This document shows positions 1 to 6,502 of a DNA stretch of 12,849 nucleotides, in pieces (the first letter of the stretch is position 1; each line of letters opens with the position of its first letter). A model generated the notes under the pieces. The model was not told the DNA's origin. It did no database searches and saw only the letters and a program-made list of their open reading frames with translations. The DNA comes from an uncultured Clostridia bacterium. Lineage in GTDB: Bacteria; Bacillota; Clostridia; UMGS1883. Location of the stretch: positions 1 to 12,849 of the forward strand of contig CANQKL010000035.1 in the NCBI GenBank assembly GCA_947624455.1, read 5' to 3'. The translations under genes were made by a program, and so were the position numbers.

Positions 1-78
1 CAGAAGCCCCGCGGTGATAGCCGTGAGAAACAGGGCGGACACAATGTTGTCTTTTAGAAATTTGCCAAACTTTTTCAT
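1..78 (-). CDS. Partial gene after MBOAT (N-terminal 26 codons only), probable membrane or exported protein
   Basis: Only the first 26 codons are present; the gene continues beyond the left edge of the window. The start is ATG at 78, preceded by a near-perfect ribosome binding site (AGGAGG, about 8 bases upstream) that overlaps the TAG stop of the MBOAT gene. The peptide begins with basic residues (MKKFGKFLKDN) followed by a hydrophobic stretch (IVSALFLTAITAGLL), which fits a signal peptide or membrane anchor. In Clostridia, the gene directly after an MBOAT O-acyltransferase often encodes a signal-anchored DHHW or AlgX/AlgJ-like protein that takes part in polysaccharide O-acetylation. That identity is inferred from position only, because no catalytic motif lies in the window. 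The 12-base gap to the MBOAT gene implies co-transcription and probably translational coupling. Confidence 0.6.
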   Translation of the reverse strand, partial: MKKFGKFLKDNIVSALFLTAITAGLL

Positions 79-90
79 GTAAATATCCTC

Positions 91-1602
91 CTAAAACCTA
101 AAATACAAGAATGGGCTGTATGTGCCTGAAACTGTGAGGGCTGTGCATACGACGAGCATAACCGCGACGTATATCACCTGAAGTATTGTTTGGAGCCAAA
201 CCGGCGCAACCTTGAACACCTTGTCGCGCACCGCGACGGGCAGCGGAGTTGAGCCGATCAAGCAGAGGACAAGGGTTGGAATAACGGCTATGAGCTGAGG
301 CCCGGCCATCAAGTCTGTGCCCGAGCCGCCGCCGAACATGATCTTGAACATTTCAAATACCTGTCCCAAATCCTCAAAGTAGAAGAACACCCAGCCGAAA
401 ATGACCAGTATGAAGGTGGCTGGTATGGCGAGGAGCTTTGGCAGCTTTACCTTTTTCATGAGGTATTTTTCTATGGTCAGCAGTACGAAGAAGTACAGTC
501 CCCAGAGAATGAAGTTCCAGCCCGCGCCGTGCCACAGACCTGTGGCGGCCCAGACCACAAACATATTCAGCAGTTGGTGACGGCGGTTGCCGCCCATGGG
601 TATGTAAATGTAATCTCGGAAGAAGGTGCTCATGGAAATGTGCCACCTGCGCCAGAAGTCCTTTATGGAAGTGGCTATGTATGGATGATTGAAGTTTTCG
701 TTATAGTTGAAGCCCAGCATTTTGCCGAGGCCGATGGCCATATCGCTGTAACCGGAAAAGTCAAAGTATATTTGGAATGTGTAGCAAAGCATGACGCCCC
801 AGGCGGCCAGAGTGGATATCTCGTTTAACGGCCGTCCGAATACACTGTTGACCACCGCGCCGACGGTGTCGGCCAGGACGACCTTCTTGCCCAAGCCGGT
901 GAGGAACCGAATCACGCCGGCGGAAAAGTCGGCGCTGTTGACCCGGCGGCCCATTATCTCGCGCTCAACGTCCACATAGCGAACTATGGGTCCGGCTATG
1001 AGCTGAGGAAAGAGAGAAACGTACATCATGAAGTAGGCCGGATTTTTCTGAGCTTTGGTGTCGCCGCGGTAGACGTCTATAAGATAAGAGATTATCTGGA
1101 ATGTGTAAAAGGAAATGCCTATCGGCAGGGAAGGCCCCTTGAAGTTCAGTCCCACCGTTCCGGCCAGGAAACCGCTGTACTTGAAAAATATCAGCGGCAG
1201 GAGGGCGGCCGCCACGGACAGGGCCACTGCCGGACGCCTTTTGTTGATGACGGCCCCCAAACCCCAGCAAACCAGGGAAACAAGTATGGTCACCGGCACA
1301 TATACCGGCGTTTCAGGCGTTTTGAATATGAAAAACAGTACTGATATTATCAGCAGTCCCGCGGCCACCGGCACGGCTACCGCCGGATTGGCGCGCTGTC
1401 TGTCGATGACAAGCCCGAGCCCCCAGCATACAAGGGAGGTGGTTATCATTAACAGCACGTAAACCGGCTCGCCCCAGGCGTAAAAAAGCAGAGACATCAC
1501 CAGGAGGACGGTGTTTTTAGCGGCTGTATTTTTCAGCGAAAGGTGCAATATCAGGCACACCGGCAGGAATATATACAGGAATGTCAGCTCAGAAAATACC
1601 AT
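91..1602 (-). CDS. MBOAT-family membrane-bound O-acyltransferase
   Basis: This 503-residue polytopic membrane protein probably transfers acyl (usually acetyl) groups across the membrane to a cell-surface polysaccharide, as DltB, AlgI and PatA-type proteins do. Family landmarks are the opening MVFSELTFLYIFLP, the motif FWRRWHISMSTFFRDYIYIP (about residues 316-335) with His321, and the invariant catalytic His358 in GLWHGAGWNFILWG. The frame stays open upstream to 1851, but the longer version would run through a consensus promoter (1681-1709) and would lack the family N terminus. I therefore start at ATG 1602, which has GGAG 9 bases upstream; ATG 1617 is in frame but has no ribosome binding site. 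The protein carries an internal duplication: residues 45-94 and 98-141 are similar, so it has an extra pair of hydrophobic segments compared with typical members. The stop is followed at once by a second gene (start 78), so the two probably form an operon. The acyl group and acceptor cannot be told from the sequence. Confidence 0.93.
   Translation of the reverse strand: MVFSELTFLYIFLPVCLILHLSLKNTAAKNTVLLVMSLLFYAWGEPVYVLLMITTSLVCWGLGLVIDRQRANPAVAVPVAAGLLIISVLFFIFKTPETPVYVPVTILVSLVCWGLGAVINKRRPAVALSVAAALLPLIFFKYSGFLAGTVGLNFKGPSLPIGISFYTFQIISYLIDVYRGDTKAQKNPAYFMMYVSLFPQLIAGPIVRYVDVEREIMGRRVNSADFSAGVIRFLTGLGKKVVLADTVGAVVNSVFGRPLNEISTLAAWGVMLCYTFQIYFDFSGYSDMAIGLGKMLGFNYNENFNHPYIATSIKDFWRRWHISMSTFFRDYIYIPMGGNRRHQLLNMFVVWAATGLWHGAGWNFILWGLYFFVLLTIEKYLMKKVKLPKLLAIPATFILVIFGWVFFYFEDLGQVFEMFKIMFGGGSGTDLMAGPQLIAVIPTLVLCLIGSTPLPVAVRDKVFKVAPVWLQTILQVIYVAVMLVVCTALTVSGTYSPFLYFRF
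1180..1311 (-). repeat. Internal duplication in MBOAT gene, copy 2
   Basis: This copy codes for residues 98-141 of the MBOAT protein. It shares SLVCWGLG, the PVYV lead-in, a PAVA segment and a closing FFK with copy 1. It ends in FFKYSGF, which matches the usual MBOAT context after the first membrane pair, so this copy is probably the one in the ancestral position at its C-terminal edge. Confidence 0.75.
1321..1470 (-). repeat. Internal duplication in MBOAT gene, copy 1
   Basis: This copy codes for residues 45-94. It begins in the usual family context (YAWGEPVYVLL) and ends in FFIFK, then a three-residue linker (TPE) before copy 2. The eight residues SLVCWGLG are identical in both copies, but codons differ between them, so the duplication is not very recent. 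Confidence 0.75.
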
Positions 1603-1680
1603 TGTCGATTTCTCCATTTCGGGGCAATTTTTTTTGGGTTTTTTTTCATACTGATAAAACTGTATAACACAGCTTTTTAC

Positions 1681-1709
1681 ATTATACCTCAAAATTCTCG
1701 TTTGGTCAA
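1681..1709 (-). promoter_or_regulatory. Sigma-A type promoter of the MBOAT gene
   Basis: On the minus strand, TTGACC (1704-1709) and a perfect TATAAT (1681-1686) are separated by exactly 17 bases. The expected start is near 1674, giving a leader of about 72 bases before ATG 1602. A 9-bp inverted repeat (gagaatttt in the spacer at 1691-1699, its partner at 1729-1737) flanks the -35 box and could be an operator; that is speculative. The promoter also argues against the longer reading frame that would start at 1851. Confidence 0.85.
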
Positions 1710-1784
1710 GTGGTTTTGTTAAATTTGTGAGAATTTTTGGGCCGGAGCCAAGCGCGCGGTGTAAAGACTCTCTTTTTTGGGAAA

Positions 1785-1819
1785 AACAAAAAGTCCGGTG
1801 GGTTGCCGGACTTTTTGTT
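1785..1819 (-). terminator. Intrinsic terminator after the glycogen operon
   Basis: A perfect 14-bp inverted repeat (1785-1798 with 1806-1819) encloses a 7-base loop. Read on the minus strand, the CCGGAC core is followed by TTTTTGTTTTT. It lies 29 bases past the stop of the CofE-like gene, so it ends the glg transcript and insulates the MBOAT promoter downstream. The A/T-rich arms make it partly symmetrical, but no plus-strand gene ends nearby. Confidence 0.9.
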
Positions 1820-1847
1820 ATGGGGCCGACCGTGCGGCCGACTTTTA

Positions 1848-2558
1848 TCACTGTTTTTTACGGATTATTCCGCAGGGAGTGCATTGGCTGGACTGGCCCA
1901 GAGGGTTGTCCTTTAGGATAGCCCGGTAAAGATCGACGTCGATTTTCTCGGAGCTGCCCAAAATCTCACCGCCGAGATCGTTTATATCCACTATCAAAGT
2001 CAGGGCGCCGTTTAGTACCTTGGAAAGGTCCTTTGCCACCTTGTCGGGTTCGGCGGGGCCTAAGACCACGTACTGGTTGTAGGGCGGCAGGGTGTAGTGG
2101 CAGGGGCCGTCGATGGACGCCGCCTTGCGGCCTGCGACTATATAGAACCAGCCTTTTTTGCCGAATAGGCGGCCGACACAGTGACACGCCGCCGCGAACA
2201 GTATGCGCAGAACCCCACATTCCCGCAGGGCCATCTCCATTGTTTCGGGCATAGCGAGTCCAATGCCGCCGGGATTTTTGTAAACCTTAGAAGAAAGGAA
2301 CTTTGCCAGGGGCCGGGGATGTATGTCCTTGAGGGGAATGGCCCGTCCCTGGGTGCAGGCTATCATTTTTTCCGAAAAAAACACCGCGTCTCCGGGCTGG
2401 AGGTTGGGCAGGACGAACTCCTTTGCCACCTCGCAGACATCGTCGCCCTTGACTACCACCTTTGTTTTTACGGCGTAACGGCCGTAGGTTTCGCCGTTCA
2501 CCGTGATAAATTCATTTTTCCCCTCGTTGACCTGGGGCTTTTCAACAGTTATGTCCAT
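1848..2558 (-). CDS. CofE-like protein (F420-0:gamma-glutamyl ligase superfamily)
   Basis: This 236-residue protein matches the short Clostridia branch of the F420_ligase family. That family is named after CofE/FbiB, which joins glutamate to coenzyme F420-0. Recognisable stretches are YGRYAVKT (about 26-33), LQPGDAVFFSEKMIACTQGR (53-72), GIGLAMPETMEMAL (98-111), LFGKKGWFYIVAG (131-143), AASIDGPCHYTLPPYNQYVV (146-165) and a C-terminal VDINDLGGEILG. The start at ATG 2558 has AGGTGA a suitable distance upstream. The gene follows glgA after 22 bases and is the last gene before the terminator at 1785-1819, so it is transcribed with the glycogen genes. No F420 biosynthesis or F420-dependent enzyme is in view. 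The true substrate is unknown: by family it should be an amide-forming glutamate-type ligase, but I would not call it an F420 enzyme in this organism. Confidence 0.85.
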   Translation of the reverse strand: MDITVEKPQVNEGKNEFITVNGETYGRYAVKTKVVVKGDDVCEVAKEFVLPNLQPGDAVFFSEKMIACTQGRAIPLKDIHPRPLAKFLSSKVYKNPGGIGLAMPETMEMALRECGVLRILFAAACHCVGRLFGKKGWFYIVAGRKAASIDGPCHYTLPPYNQYVVLGPAEPDKVAKDLSKVLNGALTLIVDINDLGGEILGSSEKIDVDLYRAILKDNPLGQSSQCTPCGIIRKKQ

Positions 2559-2580
2559 TTTTTGTCACCTTGTATCCTTT

Positions 2581-4017
2581 TTACAGACTGTTGTACAGTT
2601 CTATATACTTATCCGCGCTGGCGTTCCAGGAAAAGTCCTTTTCCATAGCCCGCTTTTGCATAGCCTTCCACGCATCTTTGTTGAGAGCGAAGGTGAGATA
2701 GGCGTTTTCTATACGGTTCAGCATCTCGTGGGCGTTGTAGTTGGCGAAGCTGTAGCCCGTGCCTGTGTTCTCGTACTGGTTGTATGGCTCCACGGTGTCC
2801 TTTAGACCGCCAGTCTCCCGGACGATGGGCAGAGTGCCGTAGCGCATGGAGATCATTTGGCTCAGGCCGCACGGCTCAAACAGGGACGGCATCAGGAAAG
2901 CGTCGCAGCCAGCGTATATCTTGTGAGACAGGGCGTTGTCAAACTTTATCTGAGCCGACACCCGACCGCTGTATTTCCACTCAAAGAAGCGAAGGACATT
3001 TTCATAACGCTGTTCTCCGGTTCCGAGGACGACGATCTGGATGTTGGGGTTTGCCAAAATGCTGTCCATAACGCACTCCACCAGATCCATGCCCTTCTGG
3101 CCGGTAAGGCGGGTGACCATACCGATAAGGAACTTTTCGCCGTTTTGCTCGAAGCCCAGATCCTTTTGAAGGGCCAGCTTGTTTTCGGTCTTTTCCTTCA
3201 GACGGCGCAGGTCGTAGTTGTGGTATATGAACTTGTCCGTGGCGGGGTTCCAGTCGTCGTAGCTAATGCCGTTGACTATGCCGCACAGGCTGCCAGACCG
3301 GGCGCTCAGCAGGCCGTTGAGCCTCTCGCCAAAGTAGTCGCTCTTTATTTCTTGAGCGTAGGTGGGACTGACGGTGGTGATATAGTCGGCGTAGACAAGC
3401 CCGCCCTTGAGGAAGTTGGCGTCTTTATAAAACTCCAGCTTGTCGGGAGTGAAGTAATCGGCGCTGAGCTCGCACACGTCGGCGATGGTTTTCTTGTCGT
3501 AAATGCCTTGGAACTTAAGGTTATGAATGGTCATTACGCTTTTCATGGCGTTATAGCGGCCGTCGTAGCTGTAGTGGGCCCGCAGCAGCACAGGCACCAT
3601 GCCCGTCTGCCAGTCGTTACAGTGCAGCACGTCGGGGAAGAAGTCTATGACCTGTAAAGCCGCCAGCACCGCCTTGTCAAAAAAGGCGAAGCGTTCCACA
3701 TCCTCATGGATGGGGCCGTAAATAGCGGGGCCGCCAAAATAGAACTCGTTGTCGATAAAGTAATACTTTACCCCGTCGTGATCCAGTTCAAATATACCGC
3801 AGTACTGGCTGCGCCAGTTCATTTTGATATAAATGTGCTGGATGTAACGCATCTGCTCCTTGTACTGCTGAGGTATGGCCCCGTACTTGGGGAGTATCAC
3901 CCGGGCGTCGCAGCCCTTCTGGTTCAGCACCTTGGGCAGAGCGCCCACCACGTCGCCCAGTCCCCCTGTTTTGACAAAGGGGACACATTCGCTTGTGACG
4001 AATAGAATTTTTTTCAT
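2581..4017 (-). CDS. glgA: Glycogen synthase (ADP-glucose, GT5)
   Basis: This cytoplasmic enzyme transfers glucose from ADP-glucose to the non-reducing end of an alpha-1,4-glucan. At 478 residues it has the normal bacterial GlgA length. The N-terminal GT-B half has the ADP-glucose loop KTGGLGDVVGALP (residues 16-28), HCNDWQTG (132-139) and TIHNLKFQG (163-171). The C-terminal half has TRLTGQKG (302-309), holding the Arg and Lys that contact the donor phosphates, and FEPCGLSQ (380-387) with the catalytic Glu381, followed by ETGGLKDTV. Alignment with the E. coli residues is from memory. The start at ATG 4017 has TAGGAG 9 bases upstream. It is the fourth gene of the operon and sits 114 bases after glgD, the longest gap in the operon, which may hold a regulatory hairpin. 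Confidence 0.97.
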   Translation of the reverse strand: MKKILFVTSECVPFVKTGGLGDVVGALPKVLNQKGCDARVILPKYGAIPQQYKEQMRYIQHIYIKMNWRSQYCGIFELDHDGVKYYFIDNEFYFGGPAIYGPIHEDVERFAFFDKAVLAALQVIDFFPDVLHCNDWQTGMVPVLLRAHYSYDGRYNAMKSVMTIHNLKFQGIYDKKTIADVCELSADYFTPDKLEFYKDANFLKGGLVYADYITTVSPTYAQEIKSDYFGERLNGLLSARSGSLCGIVNGISYDDWNPATDKFIYHNYDLRRLKEKTENKLALQKDLGFEQNGEKFLIGMVTRLTGQKGMDLVECVMDSILANPNIQIVVLGTGEQRYENVLRFFEWKYSGRVSAQIKFDNALSHKIYAGCDAFLMPSLFEPCGLSQMISMRYGTLPIVRETGGLKDTVEPYNQYENTGTGYSFANYNAHEMLNRIENAYLTFALNKDAWKAMQKRAMEKDFSWNASADKYIELYNSL

Positions 4018-4131
4018 TTGATAAAACTCCTAATATATAATTTGGAATGAAAAATTAGGAATCAAGGTACAAAGGCTTTAACAAAAGCCAAAGTTTGATG
4101 TGCGGCTATCCCTCGTTCCTCATTCGACCTG
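4018..4131 (-). promoter_or_regulatory. glgD-glgA spacer with possible ribosome-site hairpin
   Basis: Read on the minus strand, this 114-base gap holds two inverted repeats. GGCTTT/AAAGCC (4084-4089 and 4074-4079) has a 4-base loop but no U-run after it, so it is a poor terminator. TCCTAAT/ATTAGGA (4054-4060 and 4028-4034) would pair bases of the glgA ribosome binding site (TAGGAG) with upstream sequence across 19 bases. The second could lower glgA translation, and the first could be an mRNA processing or stabilising stem. A weak TTGATT with poorly spaced TATATA-like sequence does not make a convincing promoter. Any function is inferred. Confidence 0.3.
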
Positions 4132-5253
4132 TTAGATCATGGTTCTCTTTGGCAAAATGATCGGATAGTTCGGCTGACCGATAAGGCGCTTCAGAGGACG
4201 GAGGGTACACTCCTTATCTATGACAACGCTTTCCAAGTCGCAGTTTTCGTCGATTATGGTGTTCTGCATTATTATGCTGTTGCGAACGACCGAACCCTTG
4301 CCAACGTTGACGCCGCGGAAGATGATAGAATTTTCTACCGTGCCGTCTATGCGGCAGCCGTCGGCAATGAGGGAGTCGGAAACGCTGGAGTTCTCGCCGT
4401 AGCGGGTGGGAACCTGGTCCTTTACCTTTGTGTAAATGGGGTTGGGACCGGAGAATATCTCCTTGCGGATAGCGTCGTCCAGCATTAGCATACTGTTTTC
4501 ATAATAGCTCTTTATGTTGTCCACACGGCCAACAAAGCCCTTGTGTTCATAGGCGTAGATCTTAAGGCTGGTGAGATTTGTCAGCAGCACGTCCTTGATG
4601 AAGTCGTGGCTGCCTTTGGCATAGGCTTCCTCAATCATGTCGATGAGAAGGGCCCGCTCTAGGATGTACATATCCATACTGCTGTATGGAGTTTTGGGGT
4701 TGCGGGGGTTGTGTTCAATGCCGATAACGCGGTTCTCAGAGTCCAGCTCGTAAACAGTGGTTCGCTTGAGCTGGTCGGGATTCTCCGCCAAGTTGGTGTA
4801 GATAACGGTTACGTCCGCCTCGTTTTGGCGGTGGAACTCCATCGCCCCGTCGAATGTCATATTGCAAACCAGGTTGCCTCCGGCGATAAGTACGTGCTTC
4901 TGAGGGCTGCGGCGCAGATGTGTGAGTACGCCGTAGAGCAGGTCAACGCTGCCGCTGGAAACACCGGAAGTGTTGCTCCTGCGGATGTAGGGGGGCAGGA
5001 AGAAAAGACCGTAGGTCTTTCTGTTCAAGTCCCAGGGAGTTCCGCTGCCCACATGATCCATAAGAGAGGAGTAATTGAACATGGTGGTGAGGCCCACGTT
5101 GATGATGCCGGAGTTCACCATGTTTGAGAGTATAAAGTCTATAAGTCTGTAACGTCCGCCGAAGGGCAGGGCCGCCACCGAGCGCACGTCGGTCAGCTCG
5201 TTAAGGCGTATCTCCTGATTCTCCGCCAGAATGATTCCCATTGTGTTGTTCAT
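4132..5253 (-). CDS. glgD: Glucose-1-phosphate adenylyltransferase regulatory subunit GlgD
   Basis: GlgD (373 residues) is the non-catalytic or weakly catalytic partner of GlgC found in Bacillota; together they form ADP-glucose pyrophosphorylase. It keeps the nucleotidyltransferase fold landmarks FGGRYRLIDFILSN (31-44) and GSGTPWDLNR (69-78). The GGxGxRL nucleotide loop seen in GlgC is replaced here by AENQEIRLNEL (10-20). The catalytic SGDHIY stretch is replaced by AGGNLVCNM (124-132), which is what marks it as GlgD. The C-terminal third shows hexapeptide left-handed beta-helix spacing (DSLIADGCRIDG, ENSIIFRGVNVG, RNSIIMQNTIID). The start at ATG 5253 has AAGGAG 9 bases upstream. It follows glgC after only 19 bases, consistent with balanced co-expression of the two subunits. 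Confidence 0.95.
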   Translation of the reverse strand: MNNTMGIILAENQEIRLNELTDVRSVAALPFGGRYRLIDFILSNMVNSGIINVGLTTMFNYSSLMDHVGSGTPWDLNRKTYGLFFLPPYIRRSNTSGVSSGSVDLLYGVLTHLRRSPQKHVLIAGGNLVCNMTFDGAMEFHRQNEADVTVIYTNLAENPDQLKRTTVYELDSENRVIGIEHNPRNPKTPYSSMDMYILERALLIDMIEEAYAKGSHDFIKDVLLTNLTSLKIYAYEHKGFVGRVDNIKSYYENSMLMLDDAIRKEIFSGPNPIYTKVKDQVPTRYGENSSVSDSLIADGCRIDGTVENSIIFRGVNVGKGSVVRNSIIMQNTIIDENCDLESVVIDKECTLRPLKRLIGQPNYPIILPKRTMI

Positions 5254-5272
5254 TTCTATCGACTCCTTTCCC

Positions 5273-6484
5273 TTATATTGATTCCTTGATCATTGCCTCG
5301 GGGCCGATCTTGATGCCCTCGGAAATGATTAGGCCGCCGCCGATAAGACTGATGCCCGCGGAGCAGTACTTGTTCTTGTGGGGGTCGTCGGTAATGGTCT
5401 TGTCGCCGATGGTGCAGCTGTTGGAAATGACCGTATCGTTGCCGATGATAGCCTTTGAAATAACGCAGTTGTCGCCGATGACCGCGCCGGGAAAGAGAAT
5501 GGAGTCCTCGACCACGGCGCCCCGGCCCACGGTAACGCCCTCGAAAAGTATGGAGTGGCGCACTGTGCCGTAGATCTCGCAGCCCTCGGTAATGGCGGAG
5601 TTAGTCACCTTGGAGCCTTTAGCCATGTAATGAGGAGGCTTTACGGGATTGCGGGAGAAGATCTTCCAGTCCTTATCGTCTATCTCGAAAGCGGGAGGAT
5701 CGGCTATGATGTCCATATTTGCCTCCCAAAGGCTCTGGACGGTTCCCACATCCTTCCAATAGCCCTCAAAGCCGTAGGCATACAGGGCCTCGTTGTTGCT
5801 GAGCATATTGGGGATGATGTTCTTGCCGAAGTCGTTGCTGCTGTTGGGGTTGCCCTCGTCCATGGACAGGTAACGCTTGAGTACCGGCCAACTGAACACA
5901 TAGATGCCCATAGAGGCCAGATTGCTCTTGGGTTCGGCGGGCTTTTCGGCGAACTCGGTGATGTGGCTGTTTTCGTCGGCGGTCAGTATGCCGAAGCGGC
6001 TGGCCTCCTCCCAGGGAACCTGAATAACTGCCACAGTGGCGTCGGCGCCCTTTTCCTCATGGAAATTTATCATTTTGCTGTAGTTCATCTTGTAGATGTG
6101 GTCGCCGGAAAGGATAAGCACATACTTGGGATTGAACTTGTCAATGAATTCCATATTTTGGTAAATAGCGTTGGCTGTACCCTTGTACCACTCGCCGCTC
6201 TCCGCCTTCTGGTAGGGCGGCAGCACGTAAACGCCGCCGCTGTTGCGGTTCAGGTCCCAAGGGTTGCCGCTGCCTATATAAGTGTTCAGCTCCAGGGGCT
6301 GATACTGGGTGAGCACGCCCACGGTGTCGATGCCCGAGTGAACACAGTTGCTCAGGGCAAAATCAATGATGCGATACTTGCCGCCAAAGGGGACGGCGGG
6401 CTTTGCTACCGTGGTGGTGAGAACGCCGAGACGGCTCCCCTGACCACCGGCAAGTATCATTGCCACACAATCTGTTGACATCAT
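5273..6484 (-). CDS. glgC: Glucose-1-phosphate adenylyltransferase, catalytic subunit
   Basis: GlgC converts glucose-1-phosphate and ATP to ADP-glucose and pyrophosphate, the committed step of glycogen synthesis. With the start at ATG 6484 it has 403 residues. The nucleotide loop LAGGQGSRLG lies at 11-20, FGGKYRIIDFALSN at about 33-46, GSGNPWDLNR at 71-80, the catalytic Asp128 in SGDHIYKMNY, and the sugar-phosphate stretch AEKPAEPKSNLASMGIYVF at about 179-197. Hexapeptide beta-helix repeats fill the C-terminal third (NSAITEGCEI, HSILFEGVTV, DSILFPGAVI). An in-frame ATG at 6493 abuts the ribosome site AAAGGA, whereas ATG 6484 is 8 bases from it, so I chose 6484; ATG 6481 is also possible. It lies 18 bases after glgB. 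Unlike its neighbour GlgD, all active-site motifs are intact. Confidence 0.96.
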   Translation of the reverse strand: MMSTDCVAMILAGGQGSRLGVLTTTVAKPAVPFGGKYRIIDFALSNCVHSGIDTVGVLTQYQPLELNTYIGSGNPWDLNRNSGGVYVLPPYQKAESGEWYKGTANAIYQNMEFIDKFNPKYVLILSGDHIYKMNYSKMINFHEEKGADATVAVIQVPWEEASRFGILTADENSHITEFAEKPAEPKSNLASMGIYVFSWPVLKRYLSMDEGNPNSSNDFGKNIIPNMLSNNEALYAYGFEGYWKDVGTVQSLWEANMDIIADPPAFEIDDKDWKIFSRNPVKPPHYMAKGSKVTNSAITEGCEIYGTVRHSILFEGVTVGRGAVVEDSILFPGAVIGDNCVISKAIIGNDTVISNSCTIGDKTITDDPHKNKYCSAGISLIGGGLIISEGIKIGPEAMIKESI

Positions 6485-6502
6485 ATTTATCATCCTTTCT
6501 AT

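Noticed and set aside
1603..1851. 83-residue N-terminal extension of the MBOAT reading frame
   Set aside because: It would read through a consensus promoter (1681-1709) and the terminator at 1785-1819, has no ribosome binding site, and is unlike any MBOAT N terminus.
2857..3657. 266-codon open frame on the plus strand inside glgA
   Set aside because: It is antisense to a clear GlgA with all motifs, has no ribosome binding site and resembles no family; it is a shadow of codon bias.
4074..4089. GGCTTT/AAAGCC hairpin as a terminator between glgD and glgA
   Set aside because: Short 6-bp stem and no U-run on the minus strand; it would not stop transcription efficiently.
5555..6478. 307-codon open frame on the plus strand inside glgC
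   Set aside because: It is antisense to an intact GlgC, low in complexity (Val/Ala/Gly-rich), and explained by the GC-rich third positions of the real gene.
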